This document shows, one piece after another, positions 46,063 through 58,138 of a stretch of 64,000 nucleotides of DNA. A program made the translations under genes and the position numbers. Positions within the stretch are counted from its first letter, which is position 1. Every line of letters starts with the position of its first letter. A model generated the notes under the pieces. It was not told the origin of the DNA. It searched no databases and saw only the letters and a program-made list of their open reading frames with translations. The stretch is from Biscogniauxia marginata (Eukaryota > Ascomycota > Sordariomycetes > Xylariales > Xylariaceae), in assembly GCA_022695795.1 (NCBI GenBank), contig MU404116.1:124001-188000 (forward strand), written 5' to 3'.

Positions 46063-49061
46063 GGTTTCTAATGATCGCGAAGGCGCGCTGGCCAAGTACA
46101 GCTAGTGCTAATACGGTCCCCGGTTGGGTGTTGGTCTGGGGTAGTTAAGCCGTCGCAAGGCCGTGTTCCTGAATGAGGTGGGCGACCATAGAAGCAGAGT
46201 CCGTGTTCACGACTTTTGGTTGGCAAAGTTGAACGAGTGCGTGGGGTTGGCGGCGGCAGAATGGATCTTTTCTCGATTAAAGGAAAATACCTATCTTGGC
46301 TGAACGTCGAGGCAGGCGAATAAAAAATAAAAATAAAAAGCGAACGAAATCTGCCTCTTGAATTGCAGCAGGTAGAATGGAAACAGGAGGTGAATCGGGA
46401 AATCAGAAAAGTGATTAACAAGTAAGCAGCAGGAGATGTGTCGTTTGTAGGATTTTTGTATTTTGTATGTAGGATCGGTCGAATCTGGGGTGGGGGGGGT
46501 GAGCCCGGGATTGAACTGCAGAACTGCAGTAGAAAGAGTGAAAGAGTCTTGGCACCTGGAGTAGGACCCGCGAATCCTCCCCAACCGTAGATGTGCCCAG
46601 ATAGGTAGGTAGGTAGAGGATCTGCTGACGGGACCGACGGCTAGGGATGAACATGTACCTAACCTCCATGTACCTAAGATAGATGAAGCGGGTGTGGGAA
46701 AATCTCGAGAGCGGATACCTATAGGCATGTACAGGTGGATACCTAGGTACCTACCATTTATTCTTTTTCTTTTTTCTTTTCTTACCCTTTTACCAGAGGT
46801 CGAAGTTTGTGTTAGTTATCCGTTGGCTATTACCTAGTGTGTTTAGACATTTGGAGGCAGTGCAAACACACGAGGTTGCATGGGGGTGATGTGATGATGG
46901 GAGGGTGGCACAGCGTCCAATGGATTTATCAGGAACAAACGGCAGCTAATAGAAAAATGTCCTCGTAACAAAATGCGAAAAACTCGGGTGCGGTGCAACT
47001 GCCGCCAAATTAATTTGACATTCTTGTACCGGGTGACATGTGCCATGTTGTCATCAAATCGCCATCTTCGTATGTACCTAAGTAAGGTACGGATGTACTT
47101 CGTACCCAACTTATGTAAGGGCAGGTACCAACTGGTAAACTCCGATCAGATCTAAAATACCATCATGAAGATCACACATCCTTCTAGGTTACCAGTTTTA
47201 TCGCGCGCTATTTGAATTACCTATTACCTCACCTTTTAATATTAAATATAAAGACAGCAGATGTCATACCAAAATATGAAACGAGAAGATGAATCTTCTT
47301 TTTTTTTGGTTCTAGAAACACAGTCGCATGTTGGGGGTTAGTCTAATACTATTTTCATATGTGCATAACTTTTTGAGTTTTGACCACCTACCATCTTTCA
47401 AGGTAAGCGCATTCATACGGAAGGGATTCCCCCAGAACTTTTCTGAGCTTCAAAGCTTAGGCTGTTGGCCGTAAGCCAAAAGCGGAATAGCTTGACTTTA
47501 ATACTGCTGCCTTCTTTTGCCAAGTCCACTTCAGCCGTCCAGTGGAGCTGCTAATTTGTTAGAGTAAACGTCCGAAAGCGTCTCGCACCTCTTGCCCTGG
47601 GTGCTTATTCCAGCCCTACCATTCCCTCCCTACAGAATGGATAGAGTTCTGAACTTTGTTTCACTATCCATCTCTCTACTACAAACCACGTGAAACAGTG
47701 TCTGGAATCAGTTAATCTAGTGGTTATCGACCGTTACTTGCTAGTACACCAGACAGTCCTGTCCCATTTCAGCTAAAAACTAGAAGATGATTAATTCCTT
47801 TGGCCCCGCTTGACAAGACTAAAAACATGTAGTAAATACAACTCATTCACATGCTGTATTATAAATACTTTGGGAATTCCAGTCCCATATTTATTGACTA
47901 CAGGAAATGATATCAATGCTGGAAACCCCGTAACGTAGGATACACTTTATGATATTACTTACAGGTAGGTACTCAGCTTATATCCCTCACTGTGTATAGT
48001 ATATAATCGACTATGAACCACCGTCGAGATATTTTTACTCTCTCCTAGTCGACTAACCCGGACCCCTAAGAGATTAATTATACTCAAGGCCATGAGTGAC
48101 ACCGGGTTAGCTAAACAAACTTTACTCAGAGTTGCTGTAGTATTTAGTGTTGGTGATTTCAGGGTAATACCTAGTCAAAAGAGAGGCAACACAATAACGA
48201 GAAGACTAATAACTCAAGCTTCTAGACCGGGAACGGGAACAGGAACGAGAAAACCAAACATGGTGATAAACATTGAAAAAACAGTCTCTACCTAAGTATA
48301 AAGAAATATTATTTGTTACTAGCTCTCTTATTTTTCTAGCTAGCCCTCTCGAACCCCGAAAGCTACTCAATACTGCCTTCCTATTAGTTAACAAAAGAAA
48401 ATAAAGTTAATGGCATTATCATGTCGAGGGATTTATAAGATTTTCATTTTAAACTGTATATTTTGTCGTTCTTAACCAAGCAAAGCAAACTCCAGTATCC
48501 AGTCAGTATACGTATCTAAGGTCAGGCACTAGGTATGATCTATCTGCAACCACTATATAGGTATGAGCCATTTGGTATTATTGACACATACCGTCCGGGG
48601 ATAGATAGTAAAAGTGGTGAAGAGGTAAGCTAGATCAAAGGAAGAAGAAATTTATGCGCTTATGGTGCTGCCGAACGGCCGCTTCTAATTACTGTGTGTG
48701 TGCGGGATCACTCAGATTAAAGAACAAAGATGAACAGAAGATTGTACAGTATATGTTTCTATTTCCATGAGAGTATTTACAAAGGGGGTACATATATGTC
48801 GTGTTCTTATATACAATATTTGCTGCTTTCGAGCCTCAGACCAGCCAAGCACTCGCGCTGGTCTAGCGGCGCCACTCGCTATTCTATGTACAGACGCTCA
48901 CCTCTCCTCAGTCCAGCTCAGCTCAGATCAGCTCAGCCCCTGTAAAGCAAGAAACGAGAGTTAGGTTTTACAGGGACGGGTTCCGGGTCTTCCCTCCTAA
49001 TCTAACCTACGCATCATGGCAGGTAGAGAGAGATATCTAGGCATCCTCCTCGATCCGAGAC
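46063..49061. other. long intergenic region
   Basis: The 700 bases next to the FLC start hold its promoter, with TAGGTAGGTAGG repeats at 46600-46616 and a C/G-rich run at 46488-46500. 46.8-48.95 kb is moderately AT-rich with no supported gene. (AGCTC)n-like repeats occur at 48911-48932 shortly after the 3' end of the LPMO gene. Confidence 0.6.
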
Positions 49062-50270
49062 TTAATAATAGGCCGCACCCCTCCGGCGCAGGCTAATCGA
49101 GCTCCGCTTCTGCTTCTGCTGTGTGTCCTCGGGGACGGTCGACCGACCCCACAGCGTCGTCGACTTGCCCTCCTGGCACTTGGTCGTGGCCGGCATCTGC
49201 ATCATCGCGGTCCAGGAGCCCGACGCGCACTGCTGGTAGCTCGACCCGCCGACGCAGTTGAACGTGCCCTCTTCCGTGCACGCGCCCGACAGGCCCCCGC
49301 CCGCCGACGGGGACCCGCTGGACCCGCCCGCCGGCGCGGAGGACGGCGCCGTCGCTGCCGCCGAGGTCGTGGTGGCTGGCGCGGCGGCGGCGGAGGTAGT
49401 GCTCGTCACGAAACCGGAAGGCGAGGCGGCCGCGGAACTCGAGGCCGAACCGGAGCCCGATCCCGATCCCGAGCCAGATCCCGAACTGGGGTCCGAACCG
49501 GGGTTGGAAGAGCCGGAGCCGGAACCGGAGCCCGTGCTCGGCTGCTCAGTCGCGCCCTTGGGGACGCAGTTCGAACCCGTGACGGGGGCGAACTTGTTGT
49601 TCGAGCCGGGGCGGACGACGTTGGGGCCGGGGTTGGGGTACTCAGCGTCGGAGGACATGGCGGTCTTGCAGTCGTTGATGGTAGCCAGGTTTCCGACGAA
49701 GAGCTCGGGCAGGCCGCCGTCGCGGGCGCCCAGGAGCTCCATGGTCTCGTTGGCGGAGCGCTTGGCGGCGCTGCCGCCGGTGACCGTGATCGGCGCGCAG
49801 TTCATGTAGTACTCGGGCTGTCCGGCCAGCTTGCTTTGCCATGTCCAAGCAAAGCTGTAGTCCCCCGGGGCCACGCTGTCCGGGATCGTGAAGTCGTACT
49901 CGTCGGGGCCCGAGCCCGACTTGCTCGGGCACCCGCCCTCGATGCTGAGGATTACCTGCCACGAGGTCGACGCCGACGGCTGCAGGTCCTTGGAGATCGC
50001 CAGCTGGCAGGACCCTCCGCCGTGCACGGCGCTGCCCTTGAAGGATAGCTTCTGCGTCTCCCCGACCGCCATCGTGTTGTCGATGCCGTCGCGCTTGTAG
50101 AAAGTCGCGGGGTCGCCGGTCACCTTGCAAGGGTAGTTGCTACCGGTGAGCGGGCTGTTGTCGAGGTTGTCAGCACTGTAGGGCGTGGGGGTCTGCATGA
50201 TCATGTGTCCGTCGACAGCGGCAAAGAAGGCCATCAAGGCCGTCGCTACAGTTTGCATGCGTGTCTGCAT
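49062..50270 (-). CDS. AA11-type lytic polysaccharide monooxygenase with probable X278 module
   Basis: Single exon, ATG at 50270-50268, 402 aa. A 21-residue signal peptide is cleaved before HMIMQTPTPYS, so the mature protein starts with His22, the first ligand of the copper histidine brace. GSAVHGGGSCQ supplies the second (His83). SGSNYPCK-like and YYMNCAPI motifs fit AA11, enzymes that cleave chitin oxidatively. After the catalytic domain comes a long Gly/Ser/Pro/Ala linker (about 235-320) and a C-terminal Cys-rich module (ACTEEGTFNC, QQCASGSW, TTKCQ) like the X278 chitin-binding domain seen on some AA11 and GH18 proteins. Secreted. The longer upstream frame is 5' UTR. Coding sequence very GC-rich. 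Confidence 0.93.
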   Translation of the reverse strand: MQTRMQTVATALMAFFAAVDGHMIMQTPTPYSADNLDNSPLTGSNYPCKVTGDPATFYKRDGIDNTMAVGETQKLSFKGSAVHGGGSCQLAISKDLQPSASTSWQVILSIEGGCPSKSGSGPDEYDFTIPDSVAPGDYSFAWTWQSKLAGQPEYYMNCAPITVTGGSAAKRSANETMELLGARDGGLPELFVGNLATINDCKTAMSSDAEYPNPGPNVVRPGSNNKFAPVTGSNCVPKGATEQPSTGSGSGSGSSNPGSDPSSGSGSGSGSGSGSASSSAAASPSGFVTSTTSAAAAPATTTSAAATAPSSAPAGGSSGSPSAGGGLSGACTEEGTFNCVGGSSYQQCASGSWTAMMQMPATTKCQEGKSTTLWGRSTVPEDTQQKQKRSSISLRRRGAAYY

Positions 50271-53200
50271 TTTGTCTGTAGTTGTGTTGTCGGTTTTATT
50301 TTTATTCTTTTTTTTGTCGTTTTCGGTGATTACAAGGTGGTAATGAAATACAGGAAAATCGAGTTCCAGACTCTTATCGTATGAACAGGAGAAAAAATGG
50401 GTGGTGAACTTGTCAATGTTCTCTAATATGGATAACGAGGGAGAAGAATGCCTCTTGGCGATCAAGAATGCTCGTCCTCTTATAGGCTTCCAGGCACAGC
50501 ATATCCCCAAAAGAGGAGCTGAAGGACATTGTTTCAAACAAAAGGGGCGATCACAAGCAGCTGCCCCCACGTGCTATGGATCGCCATAGAGAAACAAGGG
50601 CATTTCACTAAGGAGCCTTTGTCTGGCTATGAGTCGCTCCCCTTTTCTCTAACTCGAGGCGCTGGTAGAAAGGTCGAGCGAAGTCTTTGTTTGACCAAGA
50701 TGGGTGTTGTGGCCAACAAAGCTTGGCGATTGGCTCTACCCAAAAGACCCTTGTTAGATGATTGGACGAAAAAGCTCGTCCTTCGAGACAGGAAGCCAGA
50801 GCAGTCCTCTGATTGGCCCTCCTTTCAGCTTGTGGCACGACTAGATTTTGTGGGGTATAGCGGAAGTTGGGGGACCCGTCTCGAACGCACCTTATTGTAG
50901 CCATTCAAGCCAAACTACCAGGAACAATGAGCTTGTTTTCCTAGTTTACTATTGAGTTCATGACTAGGATTGCTGCCCAAACGTTTTGCATCTCTGTCAA
51001 AATAAGCTTTTAGTCGCTGTAGCCAACTTGACTAGACACCCCCAAAAGTACGGTAAATTAAATTGCCCCAGTCTCGTGCCTATATCTCTCCTGTTAAGAA
51101 AATATGAGATATCTTCATCACATTTCCGTGCTGTGGCTTTGATGAGTTGGTTGGGTGCAATTTTGCTCTATTAACTTCTATAGTTTGTTAACCACCTAAG
51201 TATCATGAGTCCCGCAGTCCGCTTTTATGCCTTGATATTATCCGCTTGTTCTTATCATGTGCCATTTGATTATCGTCTCGTGATAACCTACCTTCGAAGC
51301 TTCGAATTTTAAAGTACGAATTTCTACTATCGAAATAAACCTTTTAAACACACTGCCTCTTGTCTTTGCTATATATGACTCTTAATATTTGATATTCGAC
51401 GTCTTTTTAAAACAACGAAATCAACCGGCTTGAAAAAGATAGTTAATATATATGTCACATAGGATTGGCAAGCTAGGTATAGCTAGTCACGGACCTGGGA
51501 AATCTGTAGACCATATGTATCAACTTAGAATATTAAGCGTTCGACCTTAATATTTGATATCCTTGTGTTTGGGAGGTGGGGTTAACTCATTTGGTTGGTT
51601 GACTACCGGCCGTTATATAACCAGTGCATTCTCATGGGTAAGGTTAAAAACAAGATGAACCATTACGATACCGAGGTAGGTTACCTTCACATAGATATAT
51701 AGCCTCTCCAAGACTCCTCCCATCTGAAAGGCCAGTTGTGGGATGGTGTGAAGGACTTATAGATTTTGTCCTTTTATTAGATTTTACAGTGCCTTTGGCA
51801 CCGGAATGATCCACACTCCTACAACCCTCATTTTCTCTTTTTGGTTTCTAATTACAACATATTCATTAATCAACTAATATCACTATATTAAAAGTCTCTT
51901 TTTAGAGATCTTTAATGAACTCTTAATATAATATTTTAGTTTATTTAAAATCTACGTGAAAAAGAGTTTTTAAAAACTTAAGTTTAAGTTTCTTTATAAT
52001 AATATATTAAACTTATAATTATAATTATAATAATTAATTAATTAACTACCCTATTAAACTAACCTTTTAAAAGGGTATTAAAATTTCAAGGTCGACACCT
52101 TAAAAATCTAAGTTAATATATATAACTATATGTAATAATAATACAAGTTTTAATTTATACTTTTCCTTTTTTTCATTTAAGTTAAATAAGTCATTTTATT
52201 ATTAACTATTTATTTATTATATTTAAATAATAATAGAAATTATTTATATAATACTTAAAATTAGAAGCTTTTAAACTAACTATTTAGTAATATATTTACC
52301 TATTAATAATTAGGTAAGTGTGCCCCACTATTTTCGCGATATTCCATACGTAAGTACCTAGGTAATATAAAAAAACTGCGGTGAACAATGCCTGCTTTCC
52401 TCCTGCACCTCGAACAAGAAAGCAACAAGGAAATCCTGCCGCCTTAACTCTATTCGATCGAATTGCATCCAGATTTGGAAAAAACTAAAACTAAAACTAA
52501 AACTCTACCGTGGGCCATCATGCAGATCATCAATAATACTAACAGAGAAAACCGACTTCTTCAATTGGAGGATGGGGGAGAGAGACTATAAGAAAAGAAT
52601 TTCTGGATCGAGCCAGCTCTCTCTCTCTCTCAGTTGGTCTGCTGTCTTCTTCACACGCAGCTGACTTCTCGACTAGATGTAATGCTTGGGTGCGGATTAT
52701 AGTAATTCATATTTTGTTTTGTGGGTCAGATAAGTGAGTCCGCTAGTGTTCATCGGTATAGTAACCATTCTCATCCTACTAAATGAAAACAGTATCGAAG
52801 GGGGTTTTTTTTCTTCAAATAATGTTATTCAAAGAACCAAAGAAAAGCTTGAATGCTTAATAGTCTGTATTTTAAGTTGAACTGAATAGAATCTATGCAT
52901 GGTCCAGTCGTTGGTAAATCAAGTAGCCGGCTTCGTCTTCCAAGCCTTTTCTCGACACTGGAGAAGGTTGACAGCAATGCGTCTCCTGCAGACGCAGAAG
53001 AGAGACGTTTAGCGCTAGTAAGGTATGAGACTGCAAGTTGAGCCCCATAGTGAGATGGATATAATAGATAAGAGTTATCCGAATTTGATCTTCCCCAGCC
53101 AGCAAAAAAATTCGGGGTGTGTAAGTTGATTTGCTGTGCTTGTGCGTCTCGGCATGCAGGATTGACGTAACAATTTCCTTTACTATATAGAAAATCCTTC

Positions 53201-53777
53201 TGCGAATTCCGACCCAGCTCATTGGGCTCCCTGATTATGCAGTGCTATAGATAGACCCACGGACGGGCTCCCGCAAACGGTCTCGACACTTACAACCGGC
53301 GTGGACTCATTCGCCAATTCCCTACCCGTCTTCCGTCGCACTAGGTCGGGTTTGTATAAGTGCGGTCGTCATTAACGGTCCGCCAGTGAGATTCCGCATG
53401 TCTACCATTGGATGCCCTATGCGTGTGTGACACGGCGTGACATGTGCATTGCAACTAGACGTAATGTGGACTAAGTCGCCTGTTTATCAACAACGTGGTT
53501 GTATCGCGAGGATCACGACGGGGTCTAGATTGGCTACGGGAGAGGGGAGAGGGGTAGGGAGGGGGTGCTCGACCTACTAGCGCCGTGCTGATCTTCCAAG
53601 GTGTTGGGCCGGGCCGCAGTTTAGAGTCCCCGTAGACGGAGACTGGCCATACCCTTATCTTATATTAGTGATCGAGTTCCCCGTGGGCTCGTGTCTCGCA
53701 TCTCGACCATGACTGAGGAATTCCGCCGTCCCCCTCCTCGCTTGCAACCTCCCCTCCCTATGTAACCCATAGGCATC
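50271..53777. other. intergenic between the LPMO and P450 genes
   Basis: Holds the LPMO 5' UTR and promoter, then AT-rich DNA, an AT-only block at 51.86-52.33 kb, (CTAAAA)n units at 52485-52505 and (CT)n at 52618-52631. Bases 53.3-53.77 kb become GC-rich, the likely P450 promoter. No gene supported. Confidence 0.6.
51855..52330. repeat. AT-rich block, inverted relative of 42385-42830
   Basis: Very AT-rich, but keeps GGTCGACACC and AAAAGGGTA where the 42.5-kb copy has only A/T. The reverse complement of 52028-52130 matches 42598-42705 in order and spacing. Confidence 0.55.
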
Positions 53778-56080
53778 ATGGCCCTGCTCAGTCTGGACTG
53801 GACGCCCGGCAATCTGGGCCTCCTGGCCGGAGGCTTGCTAACCCTCTATTTCCTCGTCTCCTCCTTCTACTCGTGGTACCGCCTCCGCCACATCCCGGGC
53901 CCCTTCCTGGCCTCGATATCCTACCTCTGGCTCGCGCGCGTAGCCAAGGGCGGAAGGCAGTTCTGGGTCTACCGGGACATGTACAAGAAGTACGGGCCCC
54001 TGATCCGCGTCGGGCCGAACGAGATCTCGACCGACGACCCGGAGGTGATCCGGCACATCTCGTCGGCGCGCAGCACCTGGGCCCGAGACCCCTGGTATCT
54101 AGCGGCGCGGTTCGACCCGTACCACGACAACGTGTTCACGAGTGAGCAAAGCAATTTCTAGACATGTTGATTCCCAACGGGGAACTTCTTCCGGAGGCAT
54201 TGCCTTCAAAGTTCCCGAAGGACAACCCCGGATTTCGCTGAAAGTAAGTCCAACATGCTAACGCAAGCCGCCCGTCTCCAGTGCTCGAGGCCGGTCCCCA
54301 CGACCGCTTCAAGGCCAAGATCGCCGGCGCATACGGCGGGCGCGAGACGCCAGCCCTCGAGACGGGCATCGACATCCAGATCGCCTCGCTGCTGGACCTC
54401 CTGCGGCGGAAATACCTATCGAGCGACGAGCCCAGCCCCGGAGACGAAAAGGACGGCAGCGACAGCAGTTACCGACCGGTCGAGTTCTCCGAGCTCGCGT
54501 CGTACTTCTCGATGGACGTGATCACGAAGCTCGCGTTCGGCGAGGAGTTCGGCTACCTCAAGACCGACTCGGACATCTACGGCTTCCTCGCCGAGGTCCG
54601 GGTGACGTGGCCCGGGCTCGCTGTCGCGCTCGACCTGCCCTGGCTGCGGAAGGTGCTCTTCTCGCGGACGTACCTGCGGCTCTTCGGGCCGCGGCCTACG
54701 GACTCGGGTGGCTTGGGGAAACTGATGGGGTATGCTTATTTCCCTTTTTCTTCTTCTTTTTCGTTAAAGCTTTCCTCGTAGAAATGTAAGAAGTCGTACT
54801 GTTGCTGATGAAGATTTCCCTGCAGAGTAGCCGAGGAGGTCGTAGCTAAGCGCTACGACTCCGAGAAGCAGAAGGACATGCTCGTAAGTTTTGCCCCTAC
54901 CCTGCCCTGCCCTGCCCTGAACTTCCCTGCCACAGCCAATCGCTACGACACAATGCAACTAACCACTCCCGCGCTCGGGGGGGAAAAAACAAAATAGGGG
55001 TCGTTCATCGCGCACGGACTCACGCGCCAGGAGTGCGCGACCGAGGCGCTCTTCATGATCATCGCGGGCTTCGAGAACACGTCCACCGTCATCCGCCAGA
55101 CGATGCTGTACATCATGGCGACGCCGGTGGTGTACCAGCGGTTCAAGGCCGAGATCGCGCGGGTCGTGCGCGAGGGCCGGGCGTCGAGCCCCATCACGTA
55201 CGAGGAGGCGCGGCAGATTCCCTACCTGCAGGTTAGTTTAGCTAGTTAGGTTACCTAGTTTTCGAGGCCCTTTTCGTCCTATCATTCCATCCATCCCCCC
55301 CCCCCCTCCATCCATCCATCTATCCATCCATCTCCTCCTCTCCCCCACACACACACAAAAAAGGACCAGCTCACCCCAACTAAACACTTCTTCCCCCTTT
55401 GTCAGGCCATAATCTACGAGGGGCTACGCATGCGGCCCCCCGCTCCCGGCCTGTACCCCAAGGCGGTGCCCCCCGAGGGCGACGTCCTCGCCGGCAAGTT
55501 CGTGCCCGGCGGCACGGCCGTGGGCATGAACACGGCGGCGCTGGTGCGGTCGACCGCGCTCTTCGGCCCCGACGCCGACGTGTTCCGCCCGGAGCGGTTC
55601 CTCGTCGCCGACGAGGCCACGCGCGCCGAGATGGAGCGTAACGTCGAGCTCGTCTTCGGCTACGGGCGCTGGATGTGCGCCGGAAAGCCCGTCGCCTTCA
55701 TGGAGCTGCATAAGGTCTTCTTCGAGGTACGGGTTTTTTCCCTTCTTTTTTTTTTTTCTTCTTTTTTCTCTTTTTAGGTTCACCATCGGCCCCCGCTCCC
55801 TTGCCCACCCAGTCAGTCTCTGAACAATGAAATGAGACCGGCGGTGTGGGAAGGAAAGCCGGACCGGTGACGCTACGGTACGGCCGAGAGAGGGGGGCGG
55901 GGGATTTTTTAGATGTTCATGTGTGCTGACGAATACGATGCTTATTTTCCTCTTGTGTAGCTCATGCGCGCGTTCGACTTCCAGCTCGCCAACCCGATGA
56001 AGCCCTGGGACTGTCTGAGCTACAGCCAGTTCATCGACGAGAACATGTGGGTGCGGGTAACCAAGTCGAATATAGAATAA
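53778..56080 (+). CDS. cytochrome P450 monooxygenase (pisatin-demethylase-like)
   Basis: Six exons, all in phase: 53778-54141, 54282-54729, 54826-54883, 54998-55231, 55406-55726 and 55961-56080, giving 514 aa. An N-terminal membrane anchor (about 14-32) is followed by the hinge RHIPGPFLAS. The I-helix motif AGFENTS is at 313-319, ExxR (EGLR) at 373-376, FRPERF in the meander, and the haem loop FGYGRWMCAG with Cys459. All catalytic landmarks are intact, so it should be an active ER haem-thiolate monooxygenase using O2 and NADPH via P450 reductase. The overall pattern is closest to fungal pisatin-demethylase-type P450s; the substrate is not predictable. It stands alone, without a recognisable biosynthetic cluster. 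Introns contain CCATC and CCCTG simple repeats. Confidence 0.93.
54894..54920 (+). repeat. (CCCTG)n tract in a P450 intron
   Basis: CCCTACCCTGCCCTGCCCTG followed by AACTTCCCTG, in the third intron. Confidence 0.7.
55288..55332 (+). repeat. (CCAT)n / (C)n tract in a P450 intron
   Basis: TCCATCCATC-type units with an embedded run of about 11 C, in the fourth intron. Length of the C-run may be unreliable. Confidence 0.7.
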
Positions 56081-56946
56081 GTTGATGAAGGATTTGCATG
56101 TCGAGAGATATACGCCAAGCTTTGTTTTTTCTGTGCAGGGTTCGCTCGTAAATCGATATGGGAATCCTCTTCTCAGAGCCATGCCATGTTTAGAGCGTCG
56201 CAGGCGTCATTGTTTTGCCATAGTTTACTTGGTTTTTCGCTAGAGGTATGACGTTTATAGTTAGTTAGTTAGTTGTTCTTCGATTTAAGAAATGTCTCGC
56301 TTTTCTGGTTTTTATAGGAGTAATATGGCTTTGCTTGACGGTTCAACTCTTATGATATGCAGCTACTCCCATCATGGAAACACAACCATATACACTCTGA
56401 TAAATGATCTCCTCTCTCCTTCTTCTACCCCACACATTCTCTTCAAGCAGTTACTAGATCTGACAGTCCTATTGGCTGCGGACTCCTTTGTCTGACTGCA
56501 GAGGACTCGCTTAAGTTGTACTCTGTTGGTCATGTTAGTTTGGTTGTCAGTTTGTGTAACAACTTGTGTCTCTCAAGATCTCAATCTCGAATTCATGTGA
56601 TAGACTGAAACACAGTGCCCACTCACATCAAGCTTGAATATTAACCATCCTAGAATAGACGCACACAGAGAGGAAGATAAATGCTGTCTTCTTGTTTATA
56701 CGCAGCTAGCTAGGAACTATTTTGATCGGATGACCAGTAGTTGATTCTGATACACGCAGGGACCTTCTCCATATGACTCGACATTCGAAGCGCGTTCGCT
56801 AGTAGAGGTAACCAAAGGCGCTTATAAAAAAAAATCCCAAGGATACCGGTGTTCCCCGGTGCCCGCGGCAAGAGTGCACTTTCACAGAAACCCAGCCCGC
56901 TGGAAAGGTGCAATGTCCATAGCCTGCCGCAAAGACGAACGATACT
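56081..56946. other. intergenic, no supported gene
   Basis: P450 3' flank with TTAGTTAGTTAG units near 56259-56272. Nothing else recognised. Confidence 0.5.
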
Positions 56947-57752
56947 ATGATACACCCTCATAATCTCACCCCTGCGCAAGTTCTAGCTAAGAACAACGCC
57001 CGGAGTTTTACCTATCAGCTCGGAAAACACTACGAGTACATCGCCCTCGAGTCGAACGGCCCGCGCCTCTCCTATGTCTCCTGGGACCAAGTCTCGCTTC
57101 TGATCTACCGCATCAATGGATCACGCACACTCCTCTTCCCGGGTCCGCATACGGGCCCGAGTAGCAGTTTCGACTCCGCCGCAGATAAGTTTGGCCGCTG
57201 GACGATACATAGCCTCGGCATTGCCGTCAAGTTCGCCGAGAATGTGCCGGGGTATTATATATATAACTGCAAGGTATGTGGAACTATTCTCTTACCTACC
57301 GCGCATGCATGACCCCCAAAATTGCTGGCCGAAGCGAGTATCTAATATGCCTGATTTAGTTGAAGCCGAGAAACCCTAGCCAGCCGGAAGAGGGGACCTG
57401 TGCTGGGGTCTCCGACAGGCCTCTCCAGCTTGAGGTAGACGAAAGGAGGGAAGCTGAACCGATATTGCGAGACTTCAACACCGAAGTCTTCAGAGCCGAA
57501 GGTAGATCTACAAAGCTGAAGATCCAGGCTCCTAATACCTGTCAAATTATCAGCACCCCTTTTCAGGCAGCTCGTTATCGCGACCCTTGCCTACAGAAGT
57601 TTATGGCAGTGAGAAACGCAGGTTATGCGGAAAATATAAGGAATAAAGGAAACTATCGTATATCAAAAAGTCATCTCCGAGGTCCCCCTGTTGGTTCCAG
57701 CTCTTTGTACAACGCCCATGTTCTTGTTCCTATTACAGGAAACATGTTGTGA
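56947..57752 (+). CDS. hypothetical two-exon gene
   Basis: ATG at 56947. An open frame of 109 codons (NARSFTYQLGKHYEYIALE, SRTLLFPGPHTGPS, GRWTIHSLGIAVKF, GYYIYNCK) ends at a good donor GTATGT at 57274. The sequence after the acceptor CTGATTTAG (57359) is open for 130 more codons in the same phase, to the TGA at 57750. Two good splice sites and a conserved phase support a real gene of about 239 aa, possibly with further exons. The first exon looks like a compact beta-rich domain; the second is basic and polar. No family recognised, no signal peptide. Could still be a chance frame. Confidence 0.4.
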
Positions 57753-58138
57753 CCGATACATTGTTGTTCCTCGCAGCACAATCTGGCCAATCAGTCCAGT
57801 TCGTATAGTCAGCTTCTGTGTGATCGAAGTACGGTTTGTGGATAGTCAAGGACGGTTAATCTTAATGCTATAATTTCGGTTGATAGTTGGTAAAGTCGGG
57901 TGGTATATTCTCTAGACTGAGCACAAGCAGCCTGACGGCTCTGTTATTCTTGCCCTTCAACATGCGACTAGTCTTTGATGATTGGTTACTAAGAACAGTA
58001 TATGGGTGTTATGCCAGAGTTTCGCCCCAGCCCTGCTTTCATCTAAATCAGGCCGTCAACAGAAGTCGGATACGGTGGGTGATAGACTGAGCAGAGATGT
58101 ACGAAGGAGCTATTAGATGTATACTGATGACTCCAAAT
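57753..58138. other. intergenic, no gene seen
   Basis: AT-moderate sequence between the hypothetical gene and the 3' end of the CCA-adding enzyme gene. Confidence 0.5.

Noticed and set aside
46495..46530. Possible tRNA T-arm (TTCAATCC on the minus strand)
   Set aside because: No A box at a suitable distance and no cloverleaf.
49258..49809. Acidic Glu/Pro repeat ORF opposite the LPMO gene
   Set aside because: Antisense of the Gly/Ser linker codons; a translation artefact.
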